Assembly (NCBI GenBank): GCA_903927955.1
Contig: CAIYOW010000024.1
Span: 1-41,566, forward strand
DNA from: an uncultured Methylococcaceae bacterium
Lineage (GTDB): Bacteria > Pseudomonadota > Gammaproteobacteria > Methylococcales > Methylomonadaceae
Direction: 5' to 3'
Length of the DNA: 41,566 nt
The notes beneath the pieces were generated by a model. It worked only from the letters and a program-made list of their open reading frames with translations. It was not told the DNA's origin and searched no databases. A program made the translations under genes and the position numbers. Shown one piece after another: positions 8,407 to 15,734 of this stretch; position 1 is the stretch's first letter; the number at the start of each line of letters is the position of its first letter.

Positions 8407-8564
8407 ATTTACAATTCTTTGATTAATATGATAAAAATACGGGTATGCAATAAAATGATGCTGGCTTTGCAGCACTCTGTAAGATAGGTGCTGTGGTTGC
8501 AGCGTTGGTGCGGTTTTTGCGGGGCTTAAAAATGCCAGTGGGGGCGTGAAGTGCTTTTGTAGCA

Positions 8565-8579
8565 GCAGGCGATGCCTGC
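8565..8579. repeat. Short perfect palindrome downstream of the regulator gene
   Basis: GCAGGC-GAT-GCCTGC lies 18 bases after the stop codon of the sigma-54 activator. It may act as a weak terminator or be a REP-like element; no T-run follows it. Confidence 0.4.
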
Positions 8580-8596
8580 GCCACTCCAGCCGCAAT

Positions 8597-9781
8597 TTAT
8601 CTCAGTGCACTAATCATGCCCAATTTAATCAGTCTTGCCCGTACAATATTGCGGCTTACGCCTAATAATTTGGCTGTTTGGGCGGCATTGTTATGGCAAT
8701 AGTTATAAGCCGCTTTGATGATGGACTCTTCCAGATGACCATACAAATCTTCCCGTCCGTCTTCAAAAAAGTGATACAGTGCCTCATTCAAATGATCATC
8801 GATACTCGCACCATTACCAGCACTATAATCCTCCCGTGGCCTTTGTAATTGGATGCTGGATAACTGCAAATCTTCGCTACGCACCAGATTATTTTTGCAG
8901 ATCAGCAGGGCATGATGAATCACATTCTCTAGCTCGCGGATATTGCCCGGCCAAGAATGCTTCAATAATTTCTTTTTGGCCTCCTCATCCAGCTTAATTT
9001 CGCTGTAGCCTAACCGGCGCCGGTATTCAGAAATAAAAAAATTCGCCAAAGGCAGAATATCGCCCGGGCGATTCCTTAAATTGGGTAGTTCAATATGGGC
9101 CACCCGTAAGCGATAAAACAAATCCTCGCGGAAATGCCCCGCCAACACCGCCTCTTCCAGCCTAACGTTAGTGGCTGCCACCAGCCTGACATCAATAGGA
9201 ATCGGCTTTCTGGACCCTAGCCTGACCACTTCACGCTCCTGCAAAACGCGCAGCAGTTTCACCTGGATGCTTAACGGCAAATCACCAATTTCATCCAGAA
9301 ACAGCGTGCCAGTATTGGCTGCTTCAAACCAACCGACTTTGGTCGAAAAAGCCCCTGTGAACGCCCCTTTTTCATGCCCGAACAATTCGCTTTCCACCAG
9401 GCTTTCTGAAAATGCCCCGCAGTTGACCGCGACAAAAGGCTTGTCTTTGCGGTGGCTCAGCTCATGCACATAGCGGGCGATAAGCTCCTTGCCAGTGCCG
9501 GTCTCACCAATCACCAGCACATTGGCATCACTGGGGGCAATCAATTTGATCCGGTTCAGCAGTGCCAACGATACAGGGTCTTCAAATACTTGGGCAGTAC
9601 CTCTGATGGAAGTCGTCAGCTCATGGGAATTGGGCAGTGACAGCAAATTTGCCTGCTTCTCTATCCGTGCCGGTTCAGTTTTTTGCTCAGGCTTCTGTTC
9701 AGGCTGATAGTCAAAAAAATGCTTAGCCGAATTATTTATGAATAAAACGTCGGGTTTGGGTAAGACTTGTTCAGTGCCCAT
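8597..9781 (-). CDS. sfnR: SfnR-type sigma-54-dependent transcriptional activator
   Basis: The 394-residue protein is a bacterial enhancer-binding protein. It has a short N-terminal part of about 60 residues with no recognisable sensory domain (QPEQKPEQKTEP low-complexity stretch), an AAA+ core with Walker A GETGTGKE (92-99), the sigma-54 contact loop GAFTGA (139-144), Walker B TLFLDEIGDLP (about 159-169), arginine-finger region FREDLFYRLRV, and a C-terminal Fis-type helix-turn-helix (NAAQTAKLLGVSRNIVRARL). Lack of a receiver or ligand domain is typical of SfnR, the activator of sulfone-use genes under sulfate limitation. Its start (strong RBS aggag) lies 46 bases inside the end of the sfnC gene, so both are one operon from a sigma-54 promoter; SfnR probably activates its own transcription and the four other matching promoters here. 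Confidence 0.9.
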   Translation of the reverse strand: MGTEQVLPKPDVLFINNSAKHFFDYQPEQKPEQKTEPARIEKQANLLSLPNSHELTTSIRGTAQVFEDPVSLALLNRIKLIAPSDANVLVIGETGTGKELIARYVHELSHRKDKPFVAVNCGAFSESLVESELFGHEKGAFTGAFSTKVGWFEAANTGTLFLDEIGDLPLSIQVKLLRVLQEREVVRLGSRKPIPIDVRLVAATNVRLEEAVLAGHFREDLFYRLRVAHIELPNLRNRPGDILPLANFFISEYRRRLGYSEIKLDEEAKKKLLKHSWPGNIRELENVIHHALLICKNNLVRSEDLQLSSIQLQRPREDYSAGNGASIDDHLNEALYHFFEDGREDLYGHLEESIIKAAYNYCHNNAAQTAKLLGVSRNIVRARLIKLGMISALR

Positions 9782-10944
9782 TCTCCTAGCTCCTTAATTT
9801 TGTAATCCAAAGGGTCATGTAAGGTATGTGTTCTTAAATTCCGCCAATGCCGGTCCAGCCGTAAACCACCATGAGTTGACCTGGAACCCATCACAGCGAA
9901 CATATTGTTGGTAATGTCCAAACCGGTCTTGGTGGCCTGCACTTTGGCAATACTGATTGCAATAGCCACATCCCCCCGCTCAGCCTCGGTAAGTCGGGAC
10001 TGTTTTTCCCAAGCGCTGTCCAGTTTGACGGCGGCAACATCACACAGCACACGGGTGCTTTCTAAGCCAACCAAAAAATTGCCGTAGTGGTTAAGGACAT
10101 ACGGGTCATGCTGGGACGAAGCCAGATTAGCGGCATGCCAAGGCCGGGATTCATGCAAGGTATAATGTCGCGCATCCTGAAAAGCCCCCTCGGCGATGCC
10201 TAAATAAATATTGGTCAATACCAATTGCGCCACCAAAGGTCGCAAACAAGAAAAGGGGGTGCTTAAAGGGCCGGGTTCCAATAACACTTCATTGGTTTCC
10301 ACTCGGACTTTTTCGAAATTGACACTGCCGCTATCAGTCTGGCGCTGGCCTATATTGTCCCAGTCTTGGCATACCGTTATACCCGTCCTACCAGTGGGTA
10401 TGGCGGCAATCAGCAATTGCCCGTCCGAATTAGACTTGGCCGACACAATCAGCATCTCAGAATCGGTAGCACCCGAACAAAAGCTTTTTTGGCCTGAAAA
10501 TTCGTACCAACCGGGGTAAGACTTAGCTAGGCATCTGTCGTCCAGCGGATTTAAGGCATTACCCCAAAACCAATTGAGTTGGGCGGTCAGCCTGAACCAG
10601 CGTTCCCATTGCTCAGGCTTGGAAAACAGCCGCACGGTGGCCAGCATTAACTGCTGAAACCCGAAAACATGCGCAATTGAGCTATCGGCTTTGGCGATTT
10701 CCCTAATGCATTGCATAGTCAGCAGCCAATCTGCGCCCAGACCACCATATTCCACAGGAATGATTAAGCCCAATAAGCCGCTGCTACGGATTTCATCCCG
10801 TTCCAGCTTAGGCGTGCCACCCAAAAAGTCCCTTTCTGCCGCCGTCAGCGCAAATTGTCCCGCCAGATTTTTAGCAATATCCAGCGGGCTTTCAACAGCA
10901 TTGTCTGTAAAGGTGTTATCAAGGCTAAAAATATTACTGTTCAC
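9736..10944 (-). CDS. sfnC: SfnC/DszC-like flavin-dependent monooxygenase (copy 1)
   Basis: The 402-residue product has the acyl-CoA dehydrogenase fold of the SfnC/DszC group: N-terminal helices, central beta domain (FCSGATDSEMLIVSA, DWDNIGQRQTDSGSV) and a C-terminal helical domain with LDRHWRNLRTHTLHDP. Such proteins use FMNH2 from a separate reductase to oxygenate sulfur compounds, or serve with SfnG and SfnB in sulfone use. The gene is transcribed away from ssuD, from a sigma-54 promoter 34 bases upstream of ATG 10944, and overlaps the regulator gene by 46 bases. It is clearly paralogous to the protein at 12575-13777, with long identical runs in the beta domain. Confidence 0.88.
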   Translation of the reverse strand: MNSNIFSLDNTFTDNAVESPLDIAKNLAGQFALTAAERDFLGGTPKLERDEIRSSGLLGLIIPVEYGGLGADWLLTMQCIREIAKADSSIAHVFGFQQLMLATVRLFSKPEQWERWFRLTAQLNWFWGNALNPLDDRCLAKSYPGWYEFSGQKSFCSGATDSEMLIVSAKSNSDGQLLIAAIPTGRTGITVCQDWDNIGQRQTDSGSVNFEKVRVETNEVLLEPGPLSTPFSCLRPLVAQLVLTNIYLGIAEGAFQDARHYTLHESRPWHAANLASSQHDPYVLNHYGNFLVGLESTRVLCDVAAVKLDSAWEKQSRLTEAERGDVAIAISIAKVQATKTGLDITNNMFAVMGSRSTHGGLRLDRHWRNLRTHTLHDPLDYKIKELGEWALNKSYPNPTFYS

Positions 10945-10977
10945 CGCAATTTCCAGTTGTGGGCATGTTTTATTAAT

Positions 10978-10993
10978 AGCATATAGTGTGCCA
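10978..10993 (-). promoter_or_regulatory. Sigma-54 (-24/-12) promoter of sfnC-sfnR
   Basis: Minus-strand sequence TGGCACACTATATGCT, with an exact consensus -24 half (TGGCAC) and GC at the right spacing. It lies 34 bases before ATG 10944. Confidence 0.78.
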
Positions 10994-11022
10994 TTTTTTT
11001 AAATCTGATTGAAATGGCATGC

Positions 11023-11322
11023 TTTGGTGACCTAAAACAAGCTCTGTATGGGTGTTCCATTGCCTGCCATAGGCCGGCCCATCGAATGGGGCTACCGCCA
11101 GACAAGCCAACGCAAATGCCAGATCGCATGATTAACGGTCAGCACAACAACACCTGCTGATTATGCAGCAACACTTTGGCGACAGCGAAAGCAAAAGCCG
11201 CTGATCATCCGATAGACAGATTTTATTAACGTCAACACCCTCCATAGTCCTATCAAAATGCCGCTATAGCAGCAGGTTCAGCGCAATGCCGCTGCAAAGC
11301 CAGCAGCGTTTGGTGACAAAAC
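11023..11322. promoter_or_regulatory. Divergent control region with repeated TTTGGTGAC words and a CCTGCTGATTATGCAGCA palindrome
   Basis: Between the two back-to-back sigma-54 promoters there is no gene, but there are repeats: TTTGGTGAC followed by AAAAC at 11023-11038 and 11309-11322, a near copy TTTGGCGAC at 11175-11183, the TGCTG/CAGCA inverted repeat inside 11153-11170, and GCTGC/GCAGC arms at 11291-11307. These are candidate binding sites for the SfnR-type activator. A sequence resembling the 11153-11170 element (14 of 18 bases) occurs at 14984-15001 before the msuE promoter. Confidence 0.35.
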
Positions 11323-11355
11323 CGTTGGAACAGCCATTTTCCTATAGCCAAATGC

Positions 11356-11371
11356 TGGCATGTTCTTTGCA
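11356..11371 (+). promoter_or_regulatory. Sigma-54 (-24/-12) promoter of the ssuD operon
   Basis: TGGCATGTTCTTTGCA: GG and GC separated by ten bases, with the strong TTTGCA -12 element. It lies 50 bases before ATG 11421. Confidence 0.8.
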
Positions 11372-11420
11372 ATCAAAGAAATAAACTGTAACTGTAATTG
11401 TTTTTCTCATAGGTATTAAT

Positions 11421-12572
11421 ATGGAAATATTTTGGTTTCTGCCCACGCATGGGGATAACCGCTATTTGGGCACCGATGTCGGTGTCAGGCCGGTGACCCA
11501 TTCCTATCTTAAACAAATCGCACAGGCGGCTGATAACTTGGGCTTTAAAGGTGTTTTAGTGCCTTCAGGACGCGCCTGCGAAGACCCGTGGGTTACTGCG
11601 GCGTCACTGATTAACCAGACTAAACAACTAAAGTTTCTGGTGGCGTTGCGCCCAGGATTCACTTCACCCACCGTTTCCGCCCGCATGGCCTCCACACTAG
11701 ACCGGATTTCCGGTGGCAGGCTATTGATTAATGTTGTCGCCGGTGGTGATCCTGCCGAACAACAGGCCGATGGCAGTTTTTTGCAACACGACCAACGCTA
11801 TGCCGAAGCCGGAGAATTTTTAACCGTCTGGAAAGCCGTACTAGAAGGCGAGACAGTGGATTTTGATGGCGAGTTCATTAAGGTAAAAGCAGCCAACCTA
11901 CCATCGGGCAGCTTCCAGAAACCTTATCCGCCGTTGTTCATCGGTGGTTCTTCCGATGCCGCCATAACGCTAAGCGCACAACATATCGATGTGTATTTAA
12001 GCTGGGGTGAAACACCCTCCGCAGTGGCGGAAAAAATAAGTCGGGTACGCGCCGAAGCAACCAAACTGGGCCGCAGTGTAAAATTTGGCATCCGTTTGCA
12101 CGTCATTGTCAGAGAAACCAGTGCTGAAGCCTGGGCCGCTGCTGATGGGCTAATCTCACATGTCACCGACCAGACCATAGCCGCCGCCCAAGCCGCAATC
12201 GCCGGTTTTGAATCGGTGGGCCAGCAAAAGATGACCGAATTGCATGGCGGCAAGCGCGATAATCTGGAGGTTGCACCCAACTTATGGGCTGGTATCGGGC
12301 TGGTGAGAGGGGGCGCGGGTACGGCTTTGGTTGGCAATCCGCAAGAAGTGGCCGACAGAATCCTAGAATATGGCAATTTAGGCATTGATTACTTTATCTT
12401 TTCCGGTTATCCGCATCTGGAAGAAGCCTATCGGGTTGCCGAGCTACTGTTTCCATTGTTGCCGATAGAGCTACCACAGGTTTCAGAAGTCGGTATACAA
12501 ACCAATCTGACCGGGCCGTTTGGTGCGGGCAAAACAGTACAGCCGCAGCCAGAGGCTGCCATAAGGATTTGA
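11421..12572 (+). CDS. ssuD: FMNH2-dependent alkanesulfonate monooxygenase SsuD
   Basis: The 383-residue protein belongs to the bacterial luciferase-like (LLM) flavin monooxygenases and to the SsuD branch: [12 protein letters not shown] at the N-terminus, [18 protein letters not shown], the phosphate/flavin-binding [11 protein letters not shown], and the C-terminal [21 protein letters not shown]. SsuD cleaves the C-S bond of alkanesulfonates with O2 and FMNH2, giving sulfite and an aldehyde. It does not bind FMN tightly and needs a reductase; the MsuE/SsuE-type gene at 15137 can supply this. Length is normal for the family. It is the first gene of a sigma-54-driven operon and is followed after 2 bases by the second SfnC paralogue. 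No ssuABC transporter is present in the window. Confidence 0.93.
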   Translation: MEIFWFLPTHGDNRYLGTDVGVRPVTHSYLKQIAQAADNLGFKGVLVPSGRACEDPWVTAASLINQTKQLKFLVALRPGFTSPTVSARMASTLDRISGGRLLINVVAGGDPAEQQADGSFLQHDQRYAEAGEFLTVWKAVLEGETVDFDGEFIKVKAANLPSGSFQKPYPPLFIGGSSDAAITLSAQHIDVYLSWGETPSAVAEKISRVRAEATKLGRSVKFGIRLHVIVRETSAEAWAAADGLISHVTDQTIAAAQAAIAGFESVGQQKMTELHGGKRDNLEVAPNLWAGIGLVRGGAGTALVGNPQEVADRILEYGNLGIDYFIFSGYPHLEEAYRVAELLFPLLPIELPQVSEVGIQTNLTGPFGAGKTVQPQPEAAIRI

Positions 12573-12574
12573 TC

Positions 12575-13777
12575 ATGACATTAGTAGGCGAAAACGGAAC
12601 GACCAACCCGGCATTAACCGCTGAATTGCTCAAGCAAGTCGAACAGTTAACGGCCTATTTTTACGACACTGCCGCAGAACGTGACCTTAAGGGCGGCACA
12701 CCGCTGGAACAAAGACAAGCCATCCGTAGCACCGAGTTGCTAAAACTTTTGATTCCCAAAAACTTAGGTGGTCTAGGGGTTAGTTGGGCAGGCATTTATC
12801 AGATTATCCGCAGCTTTGCCCGTGCCGATAGCTCCTTAGCCCATGTATTTGGCTTTCAATTTTTAATGTTGGCTTCAGTGCGCTTATATGGCACAGCTGA
12901 ACAATGGCAAGCGCTATTTAAAGAAACCGCCCAACAAAACCTATGGTGGGGCAATGCCCTTAATCCACTGGACACCCGGACAACTGCCACAAGCACAGGC
13001 CAGCATAGGGTTTTCAACGGCTTTAAAAGCTTTTGCTCAGGAGCCACTGACTCTGATCGCCTGATAGTGTCAGCGATAGCTACCGAAAACCAACAATTTA
13101 TCGTTGCCGCCGTGCCAACCCAGCGTACCGGCATCCATATCAATGATGATTGGGACAATATGGGGCAACGCCAAACCGACAGCGGCAGCGTCGAATTCCG
13201 CAATCTTCAGGTCGAAGAAAGCGAATTGCTCATTAACCCGGGCCCCCTAAGCTCGCCGTTTTCCAGCCTTAGGTCGCTAGTCGCGCAACTGATTTTCACC
13301 AATATTTATCTGGGCATCACCGAGGGTGCATTGCAGGAAGCGGTCAAATACACGCAAAGCAATTCCCGCCTATGGTCAGGCTCATTGGCTAAAAATATAG
13401 CGGAAGACCCCTTCACCCTTTTGCACTATGGCGAATTCTGGTCGAGTATTGATGCCGCCAGGGCATTAGCTGATAGAGCGGCGGCACTATTGGACAGTGC
13501 TTGGCAAAAAGAATTGCGGTTGACCGAAGCTGAACGCGCCGAAGTGGCCCTAGCAGTATTTTCCGCCAAGGTTAATAGCACTAAAGCCGGTCTGGATGTC
13601 ACCTCGCGGATATTCGAGGTATCGGGTGCGCGGGCCACAACGGCAAAATTACGTATGGACCGCTTCTGGAGAAATTTGCGCGTTTATACCCTGCACGATC
13701 CGGTCGATTATAAGTTAAAAGACTTGGGTGATTGGGCTTTGAATGGCAATTATCCGACTCCCAGCTTTTACAGCTAA
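12575..13777 (+). CDS. SfnC/DszC-like flavin-dependent monooxygenase (copy 2)
   Basis: Starting at ATG 12575 (RBS aagga, 7 bases upstream; a TTG at 12569 would overlap ssuD but is less likely) this gives a 400-residue protein. It shares the SfnC/DszC fold and signature motifs with copy 1 (DWDNMGQRQTDSGSVEF, LVAQLIFTNIYLGITEGA, MDRFWRNLRVYTLHDP). In the last motif His of HWRN is Phe (FWRN), a difference at a position conserved in SfnB and copy 1, so substrate or mechanism may differ. It sits between ssuD and the amidohydrolase gene in one operon. The exact substrate is unknown; dependence on FMNH2 is inferred from the family. Confidence 0.87.
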   Translation: MTLVGENGTTNPALTAELLKQVEQLTAYFYDTAAERDLKGGTPLEQRQAIRSTELLKLLIPKNLGGLGVSWAGIYQIIRSFARADSSLAHVFGFQFLMLASVRLYGTAEQWQALFKETAQQNLWWGNALNPLDTRTTATSTGQHRVFNGFKSFCSGATDSDRLIVSAIATENQQFIVAAVPTQRTGIHINDDWDNMGQRQTDSGSVEFRNLQVEESELLINPGPLSSPFSSLRSLVAQLIFTNIYLGITEGALQEAVKYTQSNSRLWSGSLAKNIAEDPFTLLHYGEFWSSIDAARALADRAAALLDSAWQKELRLTEAERAEVALAVFSAKVNSTKAGLDVTSRIFEVSGARATTAKLRMDRFWRNLRVYTLHDPVDYKLKDLGDWALNGNYPTPSFYS

Positions 13778-13813
13778 TCCATGAAATAGATAAAAAAGAA
13801 ATAGAGAAAAAAC

Positions 13814-14665
13814 ATGCCAAAAATAATTGATATGAGAAACCGCCCCGCCTTCCTGCACGACTTTTTCGGAGCCAATCCAGGCACCGCAGGTTATGCCACC
13901 GCTAAATGGCTAAACCAACGGGTCGGTTCAAAAGATACCGAACACTTTACCCGTTCTTATACGCTGGGCGGGTATCTGGCTGAAATCGAACGGGCAGGCA
14001 TTGATAAAGCCGTGGTGGTTGGCAGAGAGACCCCCAGCCTCACCATCGATAACGATACCATTGCCGATTTGGTTGGCAAAAGTGCCAAATTCACCGGTAT
14101 TGGCTCCGTAGACATCCAAGCCAGCGGCGAGCCAACGGCATTGGCAGAAATTGAACGGGCTATCCAGCAACTCGGCTTCAAAGCCATCAATATCGAACCG
14201 GGATTTGGAGAGCCGGCCTTACAGGCTGATGATCCAGTATTTTTCCCCGTCTATGAAGCCTGTATCCATTTTGATGTGCCAGTCTGTTTAATGAGTGGGC
14301 CCACCACGCCAGATTTTGACTATGCCCATCCCAATGCGGTGGCGAGAGTGGCCAGAAAATATCCATCCTTAAATATTATTTGTTTTCATGGCTATTACCC
14401 GTTTGTCAATGAAATCATTGGGGCGGCATTCCGCTATGACAATATTTATCTAGTGCCGGACATGTATCTTTTCCAACCCGGCTCGCAACTCTATGTAGAA
14501 GCCGCCAACAGCTTTCTAGGCGAGCAATTCCTGTTCGGTTCATCTTATCCCTTTCGTGACATGAAGCAGACCGTCGATGATTTTGCCGCACTGGGTTTCC
14601 ATGAAGCGCTATTGGATCAGTTATTTTATAAAACCGCCGCGCGGCTGTTGAAGATACCCGCCTAA
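13814..14665 (+). CDS. Amidohydrolase-family (Amidohydro_2) protein with altered metal site
   Basis: The 283-residue protein has the TIM-barrel pattern of Amidohydro_2 (ACMS-decarboxylase-like) proteins: PKIIDMRNRPAF at the first strand, a middle VDIQASGEPTALAEIE, the strand IICFHGYYPFVNEI with a conserved His, and the late strand FLFGSSYPFRDM. Most members have HxH after the first strand and Asp in a GTDyP motif as metal ligands. Here these are absent: the first strand reads DMRNRP and the late motif is GSSYP. It could belong to a non-metal or differently ligated subgroup that travels with organosulfur genes. It is third in the ssuD operon, 36 bases after SfnC copy 2. No reaction can be assigned. 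Confidence 0.8.
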   Translation: MPKIIDMRNRPAFLHDFFGANPGTAGYATAKWLNQRVGSKDTEHFTRSYTLGGYLAEIERAGIDKAVVVGRETPSLTIDNDTIADLVGKSAKFTGIGSVDIQASGEPTALAEIERAIQQLGFKAINIEPGFGEPALQADDPVFFPVYEACIHFDVPVCLMSGPTTPDFDYAHPNAVARVARKYPSLNIICFHGYYPFVNEIIGAAFRYDNIYLVPDMYLFQPGSQLYVEAANSFLGEQFLFGSSYPFRDMKQTVDDFAALGFHEALLDQLFYKTAARLLKIPA

Positions 14666-14697
14666 ATAAGCAAAAGCCATTACACCACCCAAACACA

Positions 14698-14717
14698 GGC
14701 TTCGACTACGCCCAGCC
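14698..14717. repeat. REP-like palindrome, first copy
   Basis: GGCTTCGACTACGCCCAGCC has GGCT/AGCC ends around a TTCGACTACGC core related to the next element. The pair lies just after the end of the ssuD operon and may shape its mRNA 3' end. Apart from this pair and the regulatory sites below, the 14666-15136 gap holds no gene. Confidence 0.4.
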
Positions 14718-14755
14718 AACGTGCCTCTATTAAGTTCTAAAAAGCATTACCCTAC

Positions 14756-14781
14756 GTTCCCTGAGCGAAGTCGAAGGGAAC
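14756..14781. repeat. REP-like palindrome, second copy
   Basis: GTTCCC and GGGAAC flank a core reading gcgaagtcgaa, giving a 26-base imperfect palindrome of the widespread CCCTTCGAC-TTCGCTCAGGG type. It is a dispersed repeat candidate and possibly a factor-independent mRNA end. Confidence 0.55.
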
Positions 14782-15053
14782 ACCCAGCCTTGCCCACCGC
14801 AATCGCTTAAACAAGCCACATAAATTACTGGCTGAGTAACCTCAGTTATTAATAACAAGCTCAATTGATTACCCTCAAATCATTACAATAATTTTTAAAT
14901 AAACCTTGGCATTTTATCGGTCGCCTATTTTACCGCTAAATATCATTATCAGAAATGCTGCCAGTGCAGCGATGCATCAGCAACCTGCCAATTATTCAAC
15001 ATCATAAAATAACAGTATATATATAACCAATTGAAATATAAATTAAAATAAAT

Positions 15054-15069
15054 TGGCACAATAACTGCA
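15054..15069 (+). promoter_or_regulatory. Sigma-54 (-24/-12) promoter of the msuE-sfnG-ABC transporter unit
   Basis: TGGCACAATAACTGCA, with exact consensus TGGCAC and ten bases between GG and GC. It lies 67 bases before ATG 15137. A putative activator site (14984-15001) is 52 bases upstream. Confidence 0.8.
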
Positions 15070-15136
15070 ATTAATACTATAAATAATATCTTAATCGATA
15101 ACTAATCAACCAACCCAATGATAACCTGGAGCTATT

Positions 15137-15679
15137 ATGAGCAATAAACTGAAAATAACCGCAGTGTCAGGCGGTGCCGGCAAACCATCAAGAACATCGG
15201 CACTACTTGAAGAAATAACCCACCGTATTAACCAAGCCACGCCTATCGACTTGCACTTAATCGAACTAAGCCAAATCAGCGCGCAATTGGGGGCCACCTC
15301 CATCCGTACTGAGCTGCCCGAAGCCATCCAAGCCGACCTTGCCGCCATAGAATCAGCCGATGCCCTAGTGGTGGCCACTCCCGTCTATCGGGCAACTTAT
15401 ACCGGCATTTTTAAGCATCTGTTCGACTTGGTTGACCAGAACGCCTTGCTGGATGTGCCGGTGCTGTTAACTGCAACCGGTGGCAGTGATAGACATGCAT
15501 TGATTATTGACCACCAGTTGCGCCCCTTGTTCAGTTTTTTTCAGGCATTGACCTTGCCTGTTGGTGTGTACGCAACCGAAGCCGAATTTGTTGACTACAA
15601 ACTTGCCAGCAAAAGCTTGGATGAGCGCATTGACCTAGCTGTTAGTAGGGCGTTGCCGTTTCTAAAGTTTCGGCAATAA
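15137..15679 (+). CDS. msuE: NADPH-dependent FMN reductase, MsuE/SsuE type
   Basis: This 180-residue flavodoxin-like protein has the family's phosphate loop region (VSGGAGKPSRTSALLEEI), the ADALVVATPVYRATYTGIFKHLFDLVD segment that contacts FMN, and LLTATGGSDRHALIIDHQLRP in the C-terminal half. It reduces FMN with NAD(P)H and hands FMNH2 to two-component monooxygenases, here most likely SfnG immediately downstream, SsuD and the SfnC-like proteins. The ATG at 15137 has a good RBS (tggagc). The gene is first behind a sigma-54 promoter and 55 bases before sfnG. MsuE and SsuE cannot be separated with certainty by eye; pairing with sfnG favours MsuE. Confidence 0.88.
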   Translation: MSNKLKITAVSGGAGKPSRTSALLEEITHRINQATPIDLHLIELSQISAQLGATSIRTELPEAIQADLAAIESADALVVATPVYRATYTGIFKHLFDLVDQNALLDVPVLLTATGGSDRHALIIDHQLRPLFSFFQALTLPVGVYATEAEFVDYKLASKSLDERIDLAVSRALPFLKFRQ

Positions 15680-15734
15680 ATGATGTTCACAATTTTCGTC
15701 TTAAAACCCCGTTAACTTTACTGAGAGATTAATT

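Noticed and set aside
8380-8595. 71-residue reading frame on the minus strand between ribBA and sfnR
   Set aside because: It covers the ribBA sigma-54 promoter, has no family-like sequence and no good RBS.
8287-8600. FMN riboswitch before ribBA
   Set aside because: The leader has stems but lacks the conserved RFN core blocks (such as the ACCGGCGGT-type segment), and most of the conserved element would not fit downstream of the promoter.
11924-12385. 153-residue minus-strand frame opposite ssuD
   Set aside because: A shadow of the ssuD codon pattern; serine/alanine/proline-rich with no motif. The same holds for the long frames opposite gshA, sfnG and nqr genes.
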